Part shown: positions 53,202 through 63,775 of the stretch, piece by piece
Position numbering within the stretch: position 1 is the stretch's first letter
Layout of the letters: each line of letters opens with the position of its first letter
NCBI GenBank assembly: GCA_946811695.1
Contig: OX328127.1
Coordinates: 46,978,982 to 47,042,981 of the forward strand
Length of the DNA stretch: 64,000 bases
Origin: Gonocerus acuteangulatus
Taxonomy: Eukaryota; Arthropoda; Insecta; Hemiptera; Coreidae
Reading direction: 5' to 3'
Position numbers and translations under genes: made by a program
The notes under the pieces: generated by a model
Databases searched by the model: none
What the model was told of the DNA's origin: nothing
What the model saw: only the letters and a program-made list of their open reading frames with translations

Positions 53202-56106
53202 GCAAAACGTCATAATAATAAAAAAATAAAAAAAAATTCTTCCATTATTTCCTCTTTTTCTTCAAAGAGAGACTAGTTTCAATTGACGTCCTCTCAGCGA
53301 CCTGTCGTCGTGTGTCAATATGATTGATTGCAGGAATATGTTACAGGATATGACCAAAATCAGTCTTATTAGAGATCAAGAATTAAATTAATTATCTAAA
53401 AGGGGTTTACTCATAGACTTGATATGAGCGCAATTGATGAATGTTAACATCCTAGGCACTCGCACAAACAACTGCGGTGGGGGAAGGAAAACAATTTTAA
53501 AATAAAATAAAAAATTAATTTAATTAATCAATAATGTTGCCAGGACACAGGACATTTTTACACTATTAAAATGATATATCCTTATTAGAATATATGCTAT
53601 ATCATGAAAGTACATTCAAACCGTATACAATCAGAAAATATTCATCTGAAAATTCATCTTTGCTCCATAAGAATCATTGGAACCTTAAAACTAGAATTTG
53701 GGAGAAAAACGCTTTATCTAAATAAAAAAAAAGTCATTCTCAGATCGTACTTCCTTCGTCAATGTATAAAATGCTTATTTCCATTAGTCCAGTGGCCCCC
53801 TGAGAGCTATATAACGATACTTAATAGTTTATATTATACATTTTTTATATCCTAATGTATTACTAAAGTAATTTCATTTCTATTTTTTCTTACTCTAATT
53901 CATACTTATTCTGATTCATACTTCTTCCAATTTATTACATATTTATTAAAGAATGTGGAACTCCATTACACTATAATTAGCGTTCTTCTGAATATCGTTA
54001 GATGTTTTTAAATTATTAATTTAATTGAGATCAGATTATTTGGCATCGTGTGATTTATGATGAAATTCTACATTCTCATTTTATTATTACTTCAAAATTG
54101 CATTAACCCTATTTAGAAAGGAATCCTCGATAATTAAAAACCTCTAAAATATATAATAGATTTAATATCCTGTATTCTGGAAATGAATGCAATTTAAAAG
54201 TACAATAATTGATAATAAAATGTAATGAACACCATTATCCGGGAAAATAGTGTTGAATTATGGAAGATAATATCAAAAGAATGATTTAGAAATCTGGATC
54301 TAATTGCAGGATTGTTAGCCGTAAATAAAAATTAATTAAACTCGTCTCGTATAGAAAGAGGAAAAAATAATAAAAAAAGGGGTTGATGAGGATAATCCAC
54401 CAAAGGTTAGGGTCTTATCGAAGATGTGAATTCTTATTATACCCCAGGGCGCATCTGTTTTTCGTTGCATTTTGGGAGAGGGCACGCTAATTTTTTGTTT
54501 TTTGCGAAATTATCTTCGGAAGACCTGAAATAACAACATTCGTGGCGTGTGTAAATCAAACAATTGCTGGAACATTTTTTTAATAACAAAAATCACCTGT
54601 TTTTGTACTTCTTTCGCTCATGACTCCGAAAGAATTCGTTCTAGAGACCATCCCAAGGCATCAAAAGATTTTTACCAAAATTTCCTATAATGTTTCATTA
54701 TTTAGAAACATTACGATTGATTTACGGCTTTGAAAAATAGAAATAAAAATGAAAATAATCATAGTAATTGTTTTACATAATAATTTTTCAATTTAGGTAT
54801 CATCGAAAAAAATTAATATTTTTCAAATTGTTGCATAATCCAAACGAAATTACTTTACATATTTGATATAGTTCTTAAATTATTGTGGAAATCCGATTAA
54901 ACTGATTTAAATGAACTTGGTGGGTGGTGGTGGGTTGATTCATTCTATAATCAACATTTTATTCCTAGAATATTAAGTTCCTAAATACATTAGGGACTTC
55001 CGAAAAAAAACGATACATAAAATGTCTATTTTTTACTATTTGTTTCGTGTATTGATATTTTCAATGCCACATAGCAATTTTTTCTAAATAATGAAACATT
55101 TTCTTGTTCTCTTCTCAACTCTTCAGAAACATCTTCTCAACGAAGAGGAATTTTCGTTACAAGTTGTTTTATGCCTAGGGAAGGTCTCTATTATAACTTC
55201 ATTCGAGACTAAGAGCGACAGAACTTAGAAAATTTTTATTATGTTTTGTGTCCCAGGAAATTTTCTATTTATGCATATCTCAGTTATTATTATTTCAGGT
55301 CTTCCAATATTACCAGAAAAAAAATTGTTTTTATTCCTGTTTCTCCACAAAATTCACAAAATATGAATCAATCAGCTTGTGTCAGCCTTACTTTAAGTTT
55401 TCTGAGTCATTGAAATTATTGTACAACATGAATAAAGCCATCATGCAAAATAAGATATAACTAAAATAGTTATGCCTAAGTTAATATATTTACTGCGTTA
55501 TTTAAAATGCGTTTATTTTTATACTAAATTTGAGATGCGGGCATTAACACGAAAAATAACCTAAATGTTTTTTATAAAATTGAAATTTGTGAAGACACAA
55601 GAGAGGAGAAAATAGAAAAACACCAACTAAGAACGTGAGAGATTGACTCTGTATGTCATTAAATACTTTGAAATACGCCATCAATAAAACTATATACAAT
55701 GCAGAAACTGATACAAGGAAAGGGGCGATAAATACAAGTCGTGCAGGCATTGCATAATCCGGCCGTGACTGTAAGGCATTACTTCCAATGGAATAAACTC
55801 AACTGATGCAGTTTTACTTTAACAAAACCGTATGTACCCGGTTTATAACATTCCGAACTAATATAATGGAGATCAGCTTTTATCATTTAAACAATCGACA
55901 TTTTACAACTGATTCTAATAACATTTTAAATATTTCCTACAGTCATAATGTGAGCTTTATAAGCTGAATACATAGACAGTTTTAGCTCCTGCATATACGT
56001 TCAAAGGGTGCGAAATCAATAGGGCAATAAAATGTGTAGCTAACAGATTTGGATTTGGTCTTTATCGATTGACCTCCAGCAAATATATAACTGTATATCG
56101 TCCCTA
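53202..56106. other. AT-rich non-coding stretch
   Basis: No gene or bounded repeat recognised over ~2.9 kb. Confidence 0.5.
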
Positions 56107-56311
56107 AACTATCGAATATGAAAAATCTTGATTTTCAGATTAGAGACTTGGATTTTGGACGATACGGCTTGTCGTAAATTGTCACAACTCTAAGCCCTTT
56201 AGAATAGTCTTAGATAAACTATCGTATAGGACCACTTTTTAACATGTTACTTCTTCAATGGATAGAATATGATCATTAGCTAGTTTGCACCAATTTGCAT
56301 ATTCGATAGTT
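56107..56311. mobile_element. Small MITE, ~205 bp
   Basis: AACTATCGAATATG (56107-56120) is mirrored by CATATTCGATAGTT (56298-56311). There is no coding capacity and the TSD is uncertain. It lies 15 bp from the next MITE, whose TIR also contains a TATCGAAT motif. Confidence 0.6.
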
Positions 56312-56326
56312 ATACATGGCAGGGGT

Positions 56327-56575
56327 GATATCGTCGATACAAATGCAAAGTATCGAATGCGAAAATTGCTACTTTCCAGAGTGAAAAAACTTTTATTCAT
56401 TACTTTGCTATTGGACAGTTAAATAGTCGAAAGATCCGACTTTTTGACAGTGATTACTTTCCCCTTTCACTGTGTGAACTTAGATTCAAGGGTTTTCCGT
56501 CCATCAGTCCAACAGCAATCAGTAAAGATTGAAAATGAAAAATGCGTTTTTTTACATTCGATACTAACTAGTAAT
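56327..56575. mobile_element. MITE, copy 2 of the 11532 family
   Basis: Starts GATATCGTCGATACAAATGC, the same terminus as the right end of the copy at 11532-11790. The interior (CCAGAGTGAAAAAACTTTTA, TTGGACAGTTAAATAGTCG, AAGATTGAAAATGAAAAATG) matches that copy in inverse orientation at ~75-80%. The right TIR is diverged. Confidence 0.7.
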
Positions 56576-57034
56576 CTAAAATAAGGAAGAGGTTGGGGTT
56601 TTTGTTTTCTCTGATTGTATATTGAGTAATACTGCATTGTTTTAGAACAACAAGAAGTCAAGATACAGAGAGCCCCCTCCTTTCTAGGAGATATTTAAAT
56701 TAAACAGTAAAACAAGTTTCGATATAAATAGCTACAAGTTTATGCACAAAGTTTTACGAATTTCTATCCTAAACTTACAAAATCACACTTGTGACTAACT
56801 AATAAGTAATATTAGTTGAATTAGAGATGAATATATCTAGAACTCAGGCTCACAATTACAAATAATAAGTGAATATGTTAACATTATGTATCCAATTGTA
56901 GAAATTCTAGTCTAAGTTATTATGAAGTCACAACCCTTATAAAAGTAGGAACACTTGAGATAAAATTTTATATATCTTGATGACACTGTACGAGAAGATT
57001 GTAGAAATTATCTAGTCGGCACTCCCGGATTACG

Positions 57035-57054
57035 TCATGAGGTTAACCTCATGA
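57035..57054. repeat. Perfect 20-bp palindrome
   Basis: TCATGAGGTTAACCTCATGA is fully self-complementary with no spacer. Such sites can be dimeric-factor targets, but no gene is nearby. Confidence 0.8.
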
Positions 57055-57184
57055 GCGGGTTTCCTCCCTATGAAGAAAATTAAGTATTGTGAAGTTCTAA
57101 AATTAAGTATTTTGAGAAGACAACTTAATTTCACCTCCTAGAATGAAGCAGCCCCACGACTGGCAACGCATCGTAAAATATAGT

Positions 57185-57186
<2 letters not shown>

Positions 57187-57275
<89 letters not shown>

Positions 57276-57288
57276 CAGTGGATACATG

Positions 57289-57323
<35 letters not shown>

Positions 57324-57334
57324 TTATATATATA

Positions 57335-57365
<31 letters not shown>
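57187..57365. repeat. Compound (TA)n tract
   Basis: TA repeats with occasional TTTA and GTA variants. Long chance open frames of Y and I on both strands come from this repeat. Confidence 0.9.
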
Positions 57366-57371
<6 letters not shown>

Positions 57372-57386
57372 GTATCCACTGTTATA
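57271..57386. mobile_element. Micro-MITE within (TA)n
   Basis: TATAACAGTGGATACATGT (57271-57289) is mirrored by ACATGTATCCACTGTTATA (57368-57386), enclosing mostly TA repeat. This looks like a TA-targeting MITE whose interior is itself (TA)n, sitting in or generating the tract. Confidence 0.65.
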
Positions 57387-57754
57387 TTTATTAAGAAAAT
57401 ACTCTTTAGGAATCATCTACTTAGTAGTAAAACCATTTAAATGAAGTAACAATTATCCAGAGTGAAGCGACGCATATTTAAATATTCGAGACTGTTTTGA
57501 ATGTGACATTGGTTGAAGCCAGTCCTAGCCTTGAGAGAAGGTCGGTCCCAAGCGAGGTCATGTAACAGGTACTGCTACTCAGTAATCAATCTTGAGACTT
57601 TAAATCACCATCTCTTTGTCTTAAATCGGCTTAGAGAAGATTTACTTGTATTTTGGATTGTAAAAGCTTCTTATTTGTTTATTATAATAATAGTTCTAAA
57701 TCAGATAAAAGTAGCAGCTGTAATAGGAGAAAGTATTATACGAAATAGAATAAA
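57387..57754. other. Non-coding stretch
   Basis: No gene recognised. A 92-codon plus-strand frame across 57513-57791 runs into the Helitron and has no motif. Confidence 0.45.
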
Positions 57755-58304
57755 TCTACTATATATTTGTCAAGTACCACTCACTCACTGACTGACTCAC
57801 TGACCTATCATCGCCCAGCGTAAACCACTTGACAGAAAAATTTGCATGGACACTCCCCATAGAACGTAGATATTCGAATTTTTAAGTATTTTTAGAGGGG
57901 GTTAAAGTTTTAGTTGGTTAGAGCATTAAACTTCTTGGTGTTGATCGCAAATATAATGTGAGCTTCCAAATGACATCTTGGAAACCGATTTTTTTTAATT
58001 TTACCGTCCATTTATTATTGACAACGAATTTCTACCGGTACGGGTTAAACTTCTATTGCTGGTAACCTATAGATAACGGGGTATCTCTAAGTTATATCTT
58101 TGTTGTTACTGGTCCGGAGCGCCCCAGTGTCAAGAAACATTATACTTGGATTACTTATCAATGATGAATAACATATAGTATGATGGAAAACGTGCTATAG
58201 TAAACTGCACAAAATTATATAGAAGCGTTAATTTTGATAATACATTATTTAACGCAATAAAATAACTAATTATCTGCCGTGACGAAGCACGGGTATTCAG
58301 CTAG
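57755..58304 (+). mobile_element. Non-autonomous Helitron, 550 bp
   Basis: The 5' terminus is TCTACTATATATTTGTC, preceded by A. The 3' terminus is CTAG, followed by T, so insertion is between A and T, as Helitrons do. A hairpin, CCGTG/CACGG (58277-58281 and 58288-58292), sits 12 bases before CTAG. These are the diagnostic Helitron features. No Rep/helicase is encoded, so it depends on an autonomous partner. It contains a partial copy of the SINE tail (GGTAACCTATAGATAACGG near 58066). Confidence 0.88.
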
Positions 58305-58577
58305 TAACTAATATTTGTAGTAATATTTCTGTTTATGATCTAAACACAGACATCTCACAGGGGCTTCATGCTGAATTTCAGCCCCCCATTATTATAAAAA
58401 GCCGATTCTGCTTCAAGGTCTGTTTGTTCATTCCACTTGATGACACTGTGCGATGGTACCCACATAAACGTGAATTTTTACGGGGGGAGAAATTGTGAAG
58501 AAGTCTAGGAATGGCAGGGATTCGACTAAGAGAAGACGTCATTACGCGTCAGTTGTTCAAAAAACTGTTCATTATAA

Positions 58578-58611
58578 CGTTTCGGCATGCTTTTTGGCAG
58601 ACTTTTTCAGC
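58578..58611 (-). ncRNA. Degenerate hammerhead-like motif
   Basis: On the minus strand CTGAAAA and GAAAC are spaced as in the 27570 copy, with a weaker stem II. The CUGANGA box has lost its G, so activity is unlikely. Confidence 0.4.
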
Positions 58612-58702
58612 AAAAAATGCCTAGGGCATAGAGGTCAAACATTTATATCCATTGTGACCTAAGCGTTATCGTGGCCATCCTCCATCTTCTAAGTATTTGT
58701 TA

Positions 58703-58741
58703 CTGAGGAAGGCAGGCAAACAGCATGCGGAAACGTTCCAA
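58703..58741 (+). ncRNA. Hammerhead-like motif
   Basis: CTGAGGA (58703-58709) and GAAAC (58730-58734) keep both core boxes around an imperfect stem II (GGCAGG ... GCATGC). GTT replaces GTC after GAAAC. It is in the opposite orientation to the motif at 58578. Confidence 0.45.
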
Positions 58742-58830
58742 ACGTTTTTGTAAAAATCTGATGTTTCTCTCAGCCGAATCCTAACCATTTCTTGACTTCT
58801 TATCGTGTTAACGGCTAACTATCTCCATCT

Positions 58831-59298
58831 CATTAGTAAAATATATTTATGAGTGTAAGCAAACAAATATATATGAGCAAAACTTTTTATTTTTACTGTA
58901 GTCAGAACATTAGCTCAAGGATTCGCTGAGTTTGCGTAGCTCCTGCGTGACAGACTTTAAAACAATGCATTTCCGTTTTAGAACTTTTTAAAGCATTGCA
59001 AGTAGGCGTGAAGAGCTTAGAGAAAGCAGGCAAATGGAGTCATTATAATCCACTCACTCACTGAATACATCAAGAGAGACAAATCATTTCAAATCACACT
59101 CAGTTAGGTGAATATTATTATAGTACAGTTAAAATCACCGACTATTTACATTCTAGAGATTTGAAAATGATGTTTAATCATAATTAACATCATAATTAAG
59201 AATTCTTTCAAAAACAATAATTGCAAATTGTTTTAAATTTGTTTATGACTATCGTCTGCTATCATATACAATTTTACTGCTATCAGGGGGTTCAATTT
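58831..59298. other. AT-rich non-coding stretch
   Basis: Nothing recognised. Confidence 0.5.
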
Positions 59299-59480
59299 CA
59301 GTAGCTAATACCTTGGATTAACATGTGGGAGTTGAGGGTTCGAGTCCACCGGCAGCAGATTGAATTCATTCATCAATGAGCCGCGGAAAGAATTCCCTAC
59401 TCCACCATCAACGTTCAAGGTTTGCAAACTATAGATAGCCAAGAGCTATTGGCCTGGATTCAGATGTGATGTAAAAAAAT
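59299..59480 (+). mobile_element. tRNA-headed SINE, subfamily A
   Basis: The A-box region is GTAGCTAATACCTTGGATTA and the B-box GGGTTCGAGTCC (59336-59347). The body has AATTCCCTACTCCACCATCA and the tail CAAACTATAGATAGCC, AGCTATTGGCCT, GATGTAAAAAAA. It is the only plus-strand copy of subfamily A here. A Jockey LINE inserted 16 bp beyond its A-rich end. Confidence 0.75.
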
Positions 59481-59496
59481 TATATGTGCTGTTAAT

Positions 59497-60134
59497 TGGA
59501 ACCCTCAGACGAGGCTGAAAAGACAGGAACTGAACAGAAGATACGGATTACTTAGACGACTCCTTGGGCCCTCATCTAAATTATCGATACAGAACAAACT
59601 TACGATATACAAAACAATAATTCGACCAATATGGACATACGGACTTCAACTCTGGGGATCTGCAAAAACATCAAACATCAACAGAATACAGGCATTTCAG
59701 TCAAAAGTTCTCCGAAAAATTGTTAATGCCCCTTTCTACGTCTCCAACAAAACCCTTCACAATGACCTTAACATCCCATTTGTCCTCGACCTCGCTAAAA
59801 CCCGTTTCCAAGTGTTCCATTCCTAATTGTCTCACCATCCTAATCCTGAAGGTCTATCCTTATCTTCCCAATCCCATCCAGACAATCCTCCCAGGCGGCT
59901 TAAGAGACAGTGGCCCCGAGATAATTTACTTTTCTGATCATATAGGGATCATTAAAATATTTGTTTAGACAGCTCTGAAAATGCCAACAATGGTTGGCTT
60001 CTTTCACATTTTGTATTGTTTTTATTTTATTTTTCCCATTTTTGTCAAACTGTACATACATATCTGTATCAACATTCTTGATAATTGTACTTTCATAATT
60101 GTACAGATTTCAAATAAACAAATATAAAAAAAAA
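59497..60134 (+). mobile_element. 5'-truncated Jockey-type LINE
   Basis: The unit contains the ORF2 C-terminus, a 3' UTR and an AATAAACAAATATAAAAAAA end. Flanks ATATGTGCTGTTAAT (59482-59496) and ATATGTTGTTAAT (60135-60147) fit a TSD with a 2-base indel. Confidence 0.8.
59509..59937 (+). pseudogene. Jockey ORF2 C-terminus with premature stop
   Basis: The frame reads RRYGLLRRLLGPSSKLS, IYKTIIRPIWTYGLQLWGSA, FQSKVLRKIVNAPFYVSN and LHNDLNIPF. This is the region after the RT domain typical of Jockey-clade LINEs ('K..LYK.i.RPi.tYG..lWG.A', 'iQ.fQ.k.LR.i..APwyv'). A TAA at 59824-59826 interrupts it, but the same frame continues through PRRLKRQWPRDNLLF to a stop at about 59935. The stop is therefore a point change within an otherwise kept end. 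The upstream endonuclease and RT are absent through 5' truncation. Confidence 0.8.
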
Positions 60135-60174
60135 ATATGTTGTTAATAAACAATGAATGTAGAAAAAATAACAT

Positions 60175-60255
60175 CCTAGGGTGGTTTTTGAACCTAAATC
60201 ATACAGTTTTAAGCGCTCATGCCTTCCCAATTAGTCTACCGAGGTTCTTATCACA
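60175..60255 (-). repeat. tRNA-like SINE head fragment
   Basis: On the minus strand: TAGACTAATTGGGAAGGCAT (A-box region) and AGGTTCAAAAACC (B-box). No shared tail follows. Confidence 0.45.
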
Positions 60256-61960
60256 TCAATGCTTCAGATAGATGTCGTTGATTTGTACCTTTTCAAGCAG
60301 GACAATGCTATTGACTGGACAAACTGATTATTCCGTAGAATGTGCTTGTGTAATGTTTGTTTATATCACTAATAATCTGAGCCCTAGTAAGTCCTCTACA
60401 CTAAAGAGAAAAATATAGCATTCAAAGAAAATCATAAAAGCAAGTCAACAATGTGTTTATAATAACCCTGAATCGTTACCCTAAAGACCTGAATATTTAA
60501 ATGCCAGACAATTTATAATAAATCCAAAAGTTATACTGACCATAATTTAACGAAAACTGGCCAAGTTGGAATTGCAAAAATTAGTTACAGGGTATGGTTA
60601 GGTTCTTAACAAAGTATTAATAGCCTGGAACTTGGCCCAATACTATTATATCATAACGTTCACAGGCAAACTGTGGGCGGGGCCTGGAACTTGGTCTCTT
60701 TTTTTCAACGTTAGTTTTTTGGGGGATATAACTTTCCCAAGTAACAACTTAGTTTGAATTTAGTAATCTTCTTACGGTTGTGACCCTGAAACAAGATTAC
60801 TGCATTAAGTATAGTCCTTGGGAATGACATAGTAATACTCCCTCTTGGTTATGCCATACAACAGCATAATTAGCCCTAACATTATATGAATACAAATAGA
60901 TTAAGTTTGGCGGATTAGTTTGTCGAGAGTAGACGGAGGAGTAGCAAGATTGGATAGGGCCTTCCTACTCGAGGGAGGAGAGACTTGATGTTTGATTTTC
61001 TAACAACCAAACTTTGCAAGGAGTTCTAGTCGACAAGCTCAACCTTCAGTGGGACGTCAATTCGAATAGGGCAGACACCTTCTGATTCGGTAGTGGATAG
61101 TTTCAATTTTCTAAATAAATTCGCCTCAGACAAAAATATAGTTTATCCTATGAAATTACAAAAATAAATAAAAAAAAAAAAAAAAAAAAAAAATCTCCAA
61201 TCATGACAGTTTGTAATGAAAACAGAGAACTGGGGTTCTCATTGTATAGCAATTGATTCAACCTATAGATGCCTTGAAGTTTTGGCAAAACGTGGGCTAA
61301 GTTCTCATTACTTTTCATTTCAGAACGAAATCACTGACAATAATAGCAACCTCCAGATTTTCAACTTGTAAAGCGTAACTTTATTTAAAACTATAAGAAA
61401 ATTAAGGGTCGCATTTAAAACTTATAAATAAATATACGTTAAATGTTCAATGAATCCACATAAAAAAATAGATGCTGACAGACCTAGAGTACCTATTAGC
61501 GTGAATGAAAAGAGTTTTCCTTAATCTCAGTCCAGGAGAAACTGTTATATGACTTAACTCAGGAGAGCTTTCTCGACAGGCTCCAGATATTATCGATGTT
61601 TTTGCTATTATCAATAATCTGGCTAGTGCAGAATAGGAACGGGTTAATTTCACTGAAATAATTCATCAATATTAATAGGTTAGAGGAGATAAGGCTCGGA
61701 ATAGCCACTGGTCTCGAGGCTGGGTCTTAAATGCCTGACAGGGTTAGGACTCAGCCGTACAAGAGGGAGCAATACTCCATCTTAAGAGGTCATCCTGCGT
61801 CGAAAACGTGGGTAAAATCAATAATTAAGTGTTATAAAAAACCTCATATATTTTCATTGCTAACCATTAATAATTATTAATCATTTGTTCATTTTTTAAA
61901 TAACAAGTATTTTTTTTATTTATTTAAATTTTTTAACGTACACTTATTATTGACAAAAAA
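60256..61960. other. Non-coding stretch
   Basis: No gene recognised. An A run lies at 61170-61193. GC-richer patches at 60,900-61,090 and 61,680-61,800 match nothing I know. Confidence 0.45.
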
Positions 61961-62089
61961 ATTAGGACGGATTATCTATAGGTTACCACCGTTTTCTAGC
62001 CAGGAAAAGCCACCACTCCTAGCGGGAATCGTACTCACGACCTTAGGCACAGTCACGACTTTAGGCACACTCGTTAGTGCACACGCCTT
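61961..62089 (-). mobile_element. tRNA-headed SINE, subfamily B
   Basis: On the minus strand: head with GTGCACTAACGAGTGTGCCT and a repeated CCTAAGGTCGTGA segment, B-box GTGAGTACGATTCCC (complement 62023-62037), then GGAGTGGTGGCTTTTCCTGG and the tail GGTAACCTATAGATAATCCG. A 20-base internal duplication in the head (GGCACAGTCACGACTTTA / GGCACACTC) is private to this copy. Confidence 0.75.
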
Positions 62090-62232
62090 GATACTCACAA
62101 GTTTTTTTTTTTTCTATTTTTAATAATTATACTTTGTTTAAATAACCTAACACATGTAATTCTATAAAGAAAAAAAAACTCGCAACAGACAAAATCTATT
62201 TTTTTTTTTATTTTTTTTTTTTTTGCTGCTGA

Positions 62233-62275
62233 GTGTATTATTGAATATTGTTCTGTTAAATATTCAATAATACAC
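62233..62275. repeat. Perfect 17-bp hairpin, 9-nt loop
   Basis: GTGTATTATTGAATATT (62233-62249) pairs fully with 62259-62275. It is flanked by T-runs on the left. It could be a micro-MITE, or a hairpin of another origin; it is too short for a typical pre-miRNA. Confidence 0.8.
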
Positions 62276-63590
62276 ATTTAAATATATATACATAATTTGC
62301 CCATCATATTTCGCTTGTCCTTCCTCGATTGATCTTTGAATCATTGAATTACTGAGATCTGTTTGTAATAGAGGTCTATAAATTGATCATAATGAGATAA
62401 ATAATTAATGAGATAAATAAATAATGTTATTTATGATTCTTGCTTCGGACTTGCAGCCATGAGCCTATTGTGTAGTTAGCTAGAAATCTGGATTAGAGTT
62501 ATGAGGAGTGTGGGAGAGTCCTGGACGTGACAGCGTCCAGCTAGCTGCTAGACTCTTAATGACGTTCTCACCGAAGATTGAGCAACAGGCGTCTCCTTTC
62601 CCCTTCTCCAAGGGTATTCGTCTCAGCGGTCAGCAGCTCTCAAAACATCATGTCTTCTCACATACCTACTCCATATAGTTACAACCCAGTTTTCCAATGC
62701 TATGATGTATTGATCTAGATGTGAGATATATGGCACCTTCGCCTGGTTCTTTCCTACAAAATACCCAATTTTTCTACCTATAGAGAAATTTTTCTCTTGT
62801 AGTTGTTGGGCTACTCACTTGTAATGCGTCATTCTATGGTGTTTCAATCGCGCAAATGGTATCCTGTAGCGCCTTTTCTACTTCAAAATGTTTCCCAGGA
62901 CCATTTCGTTATATACTTGTCTATTTATTTATTTCAATTATGCCTCCTATATCCTTGGGGAATGATACATACATTTACATTTTTAAGTATTTTGGGAACT
63001 TAATATTTTATTAACGGTTGTCTTCTCGTCTTTTAACGTTTTATTTTATGTACTATTATATATCCAAGTGGCATTGTCTCTTGAAATATTTGAACCTAGG
63101 ATTTGAAACATATACATCATTGTGGCCACTAGGAGGAACGAATATAATAAAATAATGAGTGAAAAAAGAGGAAAACTACTTCCTCAAAATCTGTTGACTT
63201 TTTCGTTTTTTTAACATTAGGGAAACAATTAAAATTATTCTATAACATGGGATGAGCAGTTTTGGACTATTCGTGCATTTTATTACATATCACTGAAACG
63301 ATCTAGTAATCGTTCGAAGAGAAAGGTGACCATTCGAAAGCATAATATCCTACATAAATGATTCAGGCGATAATTCCGAAAGAATTCCCTCAGTCGGAGA
63401 AAACAATGCTGGAAGTTTCGGAAATATTGGTTTCGTAAAGCGAGAGGTGCTAATGATCCAGGCAGTCGGAGCACTTATAATTAATAAATAAAAAAACTTA
63501 TAATTTGTTTAGAGCATTCTGCTCAAATTCAGGAACATAAATATGCTTTACGTCCCCCCTGAGAACCCTATGTAATGTACTGTATAACAT
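62276..63590. other. Non-coding stretch
   Basis: No gene or bounded repeat recognised. Confidence 0.45.
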
Positions 63591-63775
63591 ACAGTAATCT
63601 TTTTCGTACAGGGCCACTGCACATGCGCAAACGCTACAGCGCACGCGCGGACCCCACCGGACACTTTTTTGTGACACAAACAGTCTTCTTTTTCGTACCT
63701 GGTCACTGCGCATGTGCGAACGCCAGCGGACAATTTTTTGTAACGTTAGTCGTTTTTTTCCAGTTTAGTCACCGC
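63591..63775. repeat. GC-rich tandem repeat, two units
   Basis: CTTTTTCGTACAGGGCCACT (63599) and CTTTTTCGTACCTGGTCACT (63688) start two units of ~90 bp. Each holds a GCGCA/TGTGCG-type alternating motif (ACTGCACATGCGCAAACG; ACTGCGCATGTGCGAACG) and TTTTTTGT. The motif resembles NRF-1 (ewg-type) sites. Promoter or repeat function is undetermined. Confidence 0.6.

Larger units (their letters stand above)
58495..58830. mobile_element. Short Penelope-like element derivative
   Basis: The left end AAGTCTAGGAATGGCAGGGA and right end (CTCAGCCGAATCCTAACCAT, CTTGACTTC) are inverted copies as in the elements at 9740 and 27498. The right continuation ACGGCTAACTATCTCCATCT is also shared. There is no coding sequence. 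Two hammerhead-like motifs face each other inside. Confidence 0.7.

Noticed and set aside
57103..57444. Tyr/Ile-rich frames on both strands
   Set aside because: They are translations of (TA)n repeats.
63066..63085. CTCF-like GCCACTAGGAGG
   Set aside because: The match is short and partial, and such sites are frequent by chance; no context supports it.
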